From: Leisingera sp. ANG-M1
GTDB taxonomy: Bacteria; Pseudomonadota; Alphaproteobacteria; Rhodobacterales; Rhodobacteraceae
Direction: 5' to 3'
Assembly: GCF_000813745.1 (NCBI RefSeq)
Contig: NZ_JWLC01000001.1
Span: 105,446-169,445 of the forward strand
DNA: 64,000 nt
Shown here: in pieces, positions 63,847 to 64,000 of the stretch
Layout: the number at the start of each line of letters is the position of its first letter
How positions within the stretch are numbered: position 1 is the stretch's first letter
Notes under the pieces: generated by a model
The model's input: only the letters and a program-made list of their open reading frames with translations
Database searches by the model: none
Told to the model about the DNA's origin: nothing
Translations under genes and position numbers: made by a program

Positions 63847-64000
63847 ACCCCTCTGCTGCTGCCTGAACAACTTCAATTCCAGCTTCAAGGATCGTCGCGG
63901 CAAACTCGCTCTCCGAAACCGCAGGAACAGGTAAAAGCCTGAATACACGAAAAAACGCGCCACCCTCGAAGGCAGCACGTTTGCTTCTTTCTGGTCCGAA
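63827..64000 (-). CDS. C-terminal part of a gene running off the right edge
   Basis: The minus strand is open from the last base to a TGA, giving 57 residues. They read RVFRLLPVPAVSESEFA, then TILEAGIEVVQAAAEGFKSG, and look like a helical protein end. No family is recognised. It is convergent with the 208-residue gene and overlaps its last 20 bases, which lowers confidence in one of the two. Confidence 0.5.
   Translation of the reverse strand, partial: FGPERSKRAAFEGGAFFRVFRLLPVPAVSESEFAATILEAGIEVVQAAAEGFKSGLF

Overview
The window comes from a GC-rich alphaproteobacterium of the Rhodobacteraceae, most likely the marine Roseobacter group (Leisingera/Phaeobacter/Ruegeria-like). This rests on the gene content and protein style: a phaZ / phaC-phaP polyhydroxybutyrate (PHB) locus with PhaR-type operators, a short ProRS without the large insertion domain, HdaA, SdhE, an LdtR-like MarR protein, and a family of GC-rich palindromic intergenic repeats. 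No rRNA, tRNA, CRISPR array, transposase or integrase was found. The species is inferred, not proven.

Layout. 1-2451: end of an epimerase gene and a class III nucleotide cyclase with TolB-like and TPR parts. 2547-6337: phaP, phaC and divergent phaZ with three CTGC-N3-GCAG operators. 6342-10248: small enzymes (zinc-binding DUF6151-like protein, two alpha/beta hydrolases, a VOC protein, a DUF4105 protein). 10410-12356: thrS. 12579-15113: a bufferin (copper-binding modified peptide) operon bufA1-bufB-bufC-doxX with a hairpin after the precursor gene. 15184-17698: membrane protein, ArsC-like reductase, cold-shock protein, folA and thyA. 17947-20301: a surface lipoprotein and its Slam-type (DUF560) outer-membrane partner. 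20377-28966: housekeeping enzymes and regulators (glyoxalase I, LdtR-like, SdhE, XRE regulator, aspartate aminotransferase, SDR, yeast-type cytosine deaminase, MATE pump, DUF2461).

28983-30518 is a visibly AT-richer patch of small secreted and membrane proteins that includes one pseudogene absent from simple ORF calls. 30532-36876: NicO metal exporter with its DUF1007 partner, PPK2, an AhpD-like protein, a PLP decarboxylase and a DUF4240 protein. 37054-39012 is parE, followed at 39013-40521 by an AT-rich insert with a TIR-domain protein, GC-rich palindromes and a DUF7662-type small protein. This insert is the best candidate for an accessory (possibly defence) module. 41009-50487: membrane protein, DNA glycosylase, HExxH lipoprotein, SUMF1-like protein, DMT permease, proS, GDSL esterase, a Spondin_N/RTX secreted protein and lolCD. 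50613-54924: TetR with a divergent SRPBCC gene, bactofilin, and an FAD oxidoreductase / 2OG-Fe(II) oxygenase pair behind two strong palindromes. 55143-58565: AI-2E/PerM permease, hdaA and ppx. 58581-64000: periplasmic protein, a lysine-rich protein of unknown family, nuclease-family protein, TerB/DnaJ protein, GNAT, VOC protein, and AT-richer unknown genes at the right edge.

Functional links: phaP, phaC and phaZ make, coat and break down PHB granules and probably answer to PhaR, whose gene is not in the window. The buf genes make a modified copper-sequestering peptide. The lipoprotein and Slam pair probably display a beta-barrel protein on the cell surface. thyA-folA and lolC-lolD are ordinary operons. 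All assignments were made by reading motifs; no database search was run.
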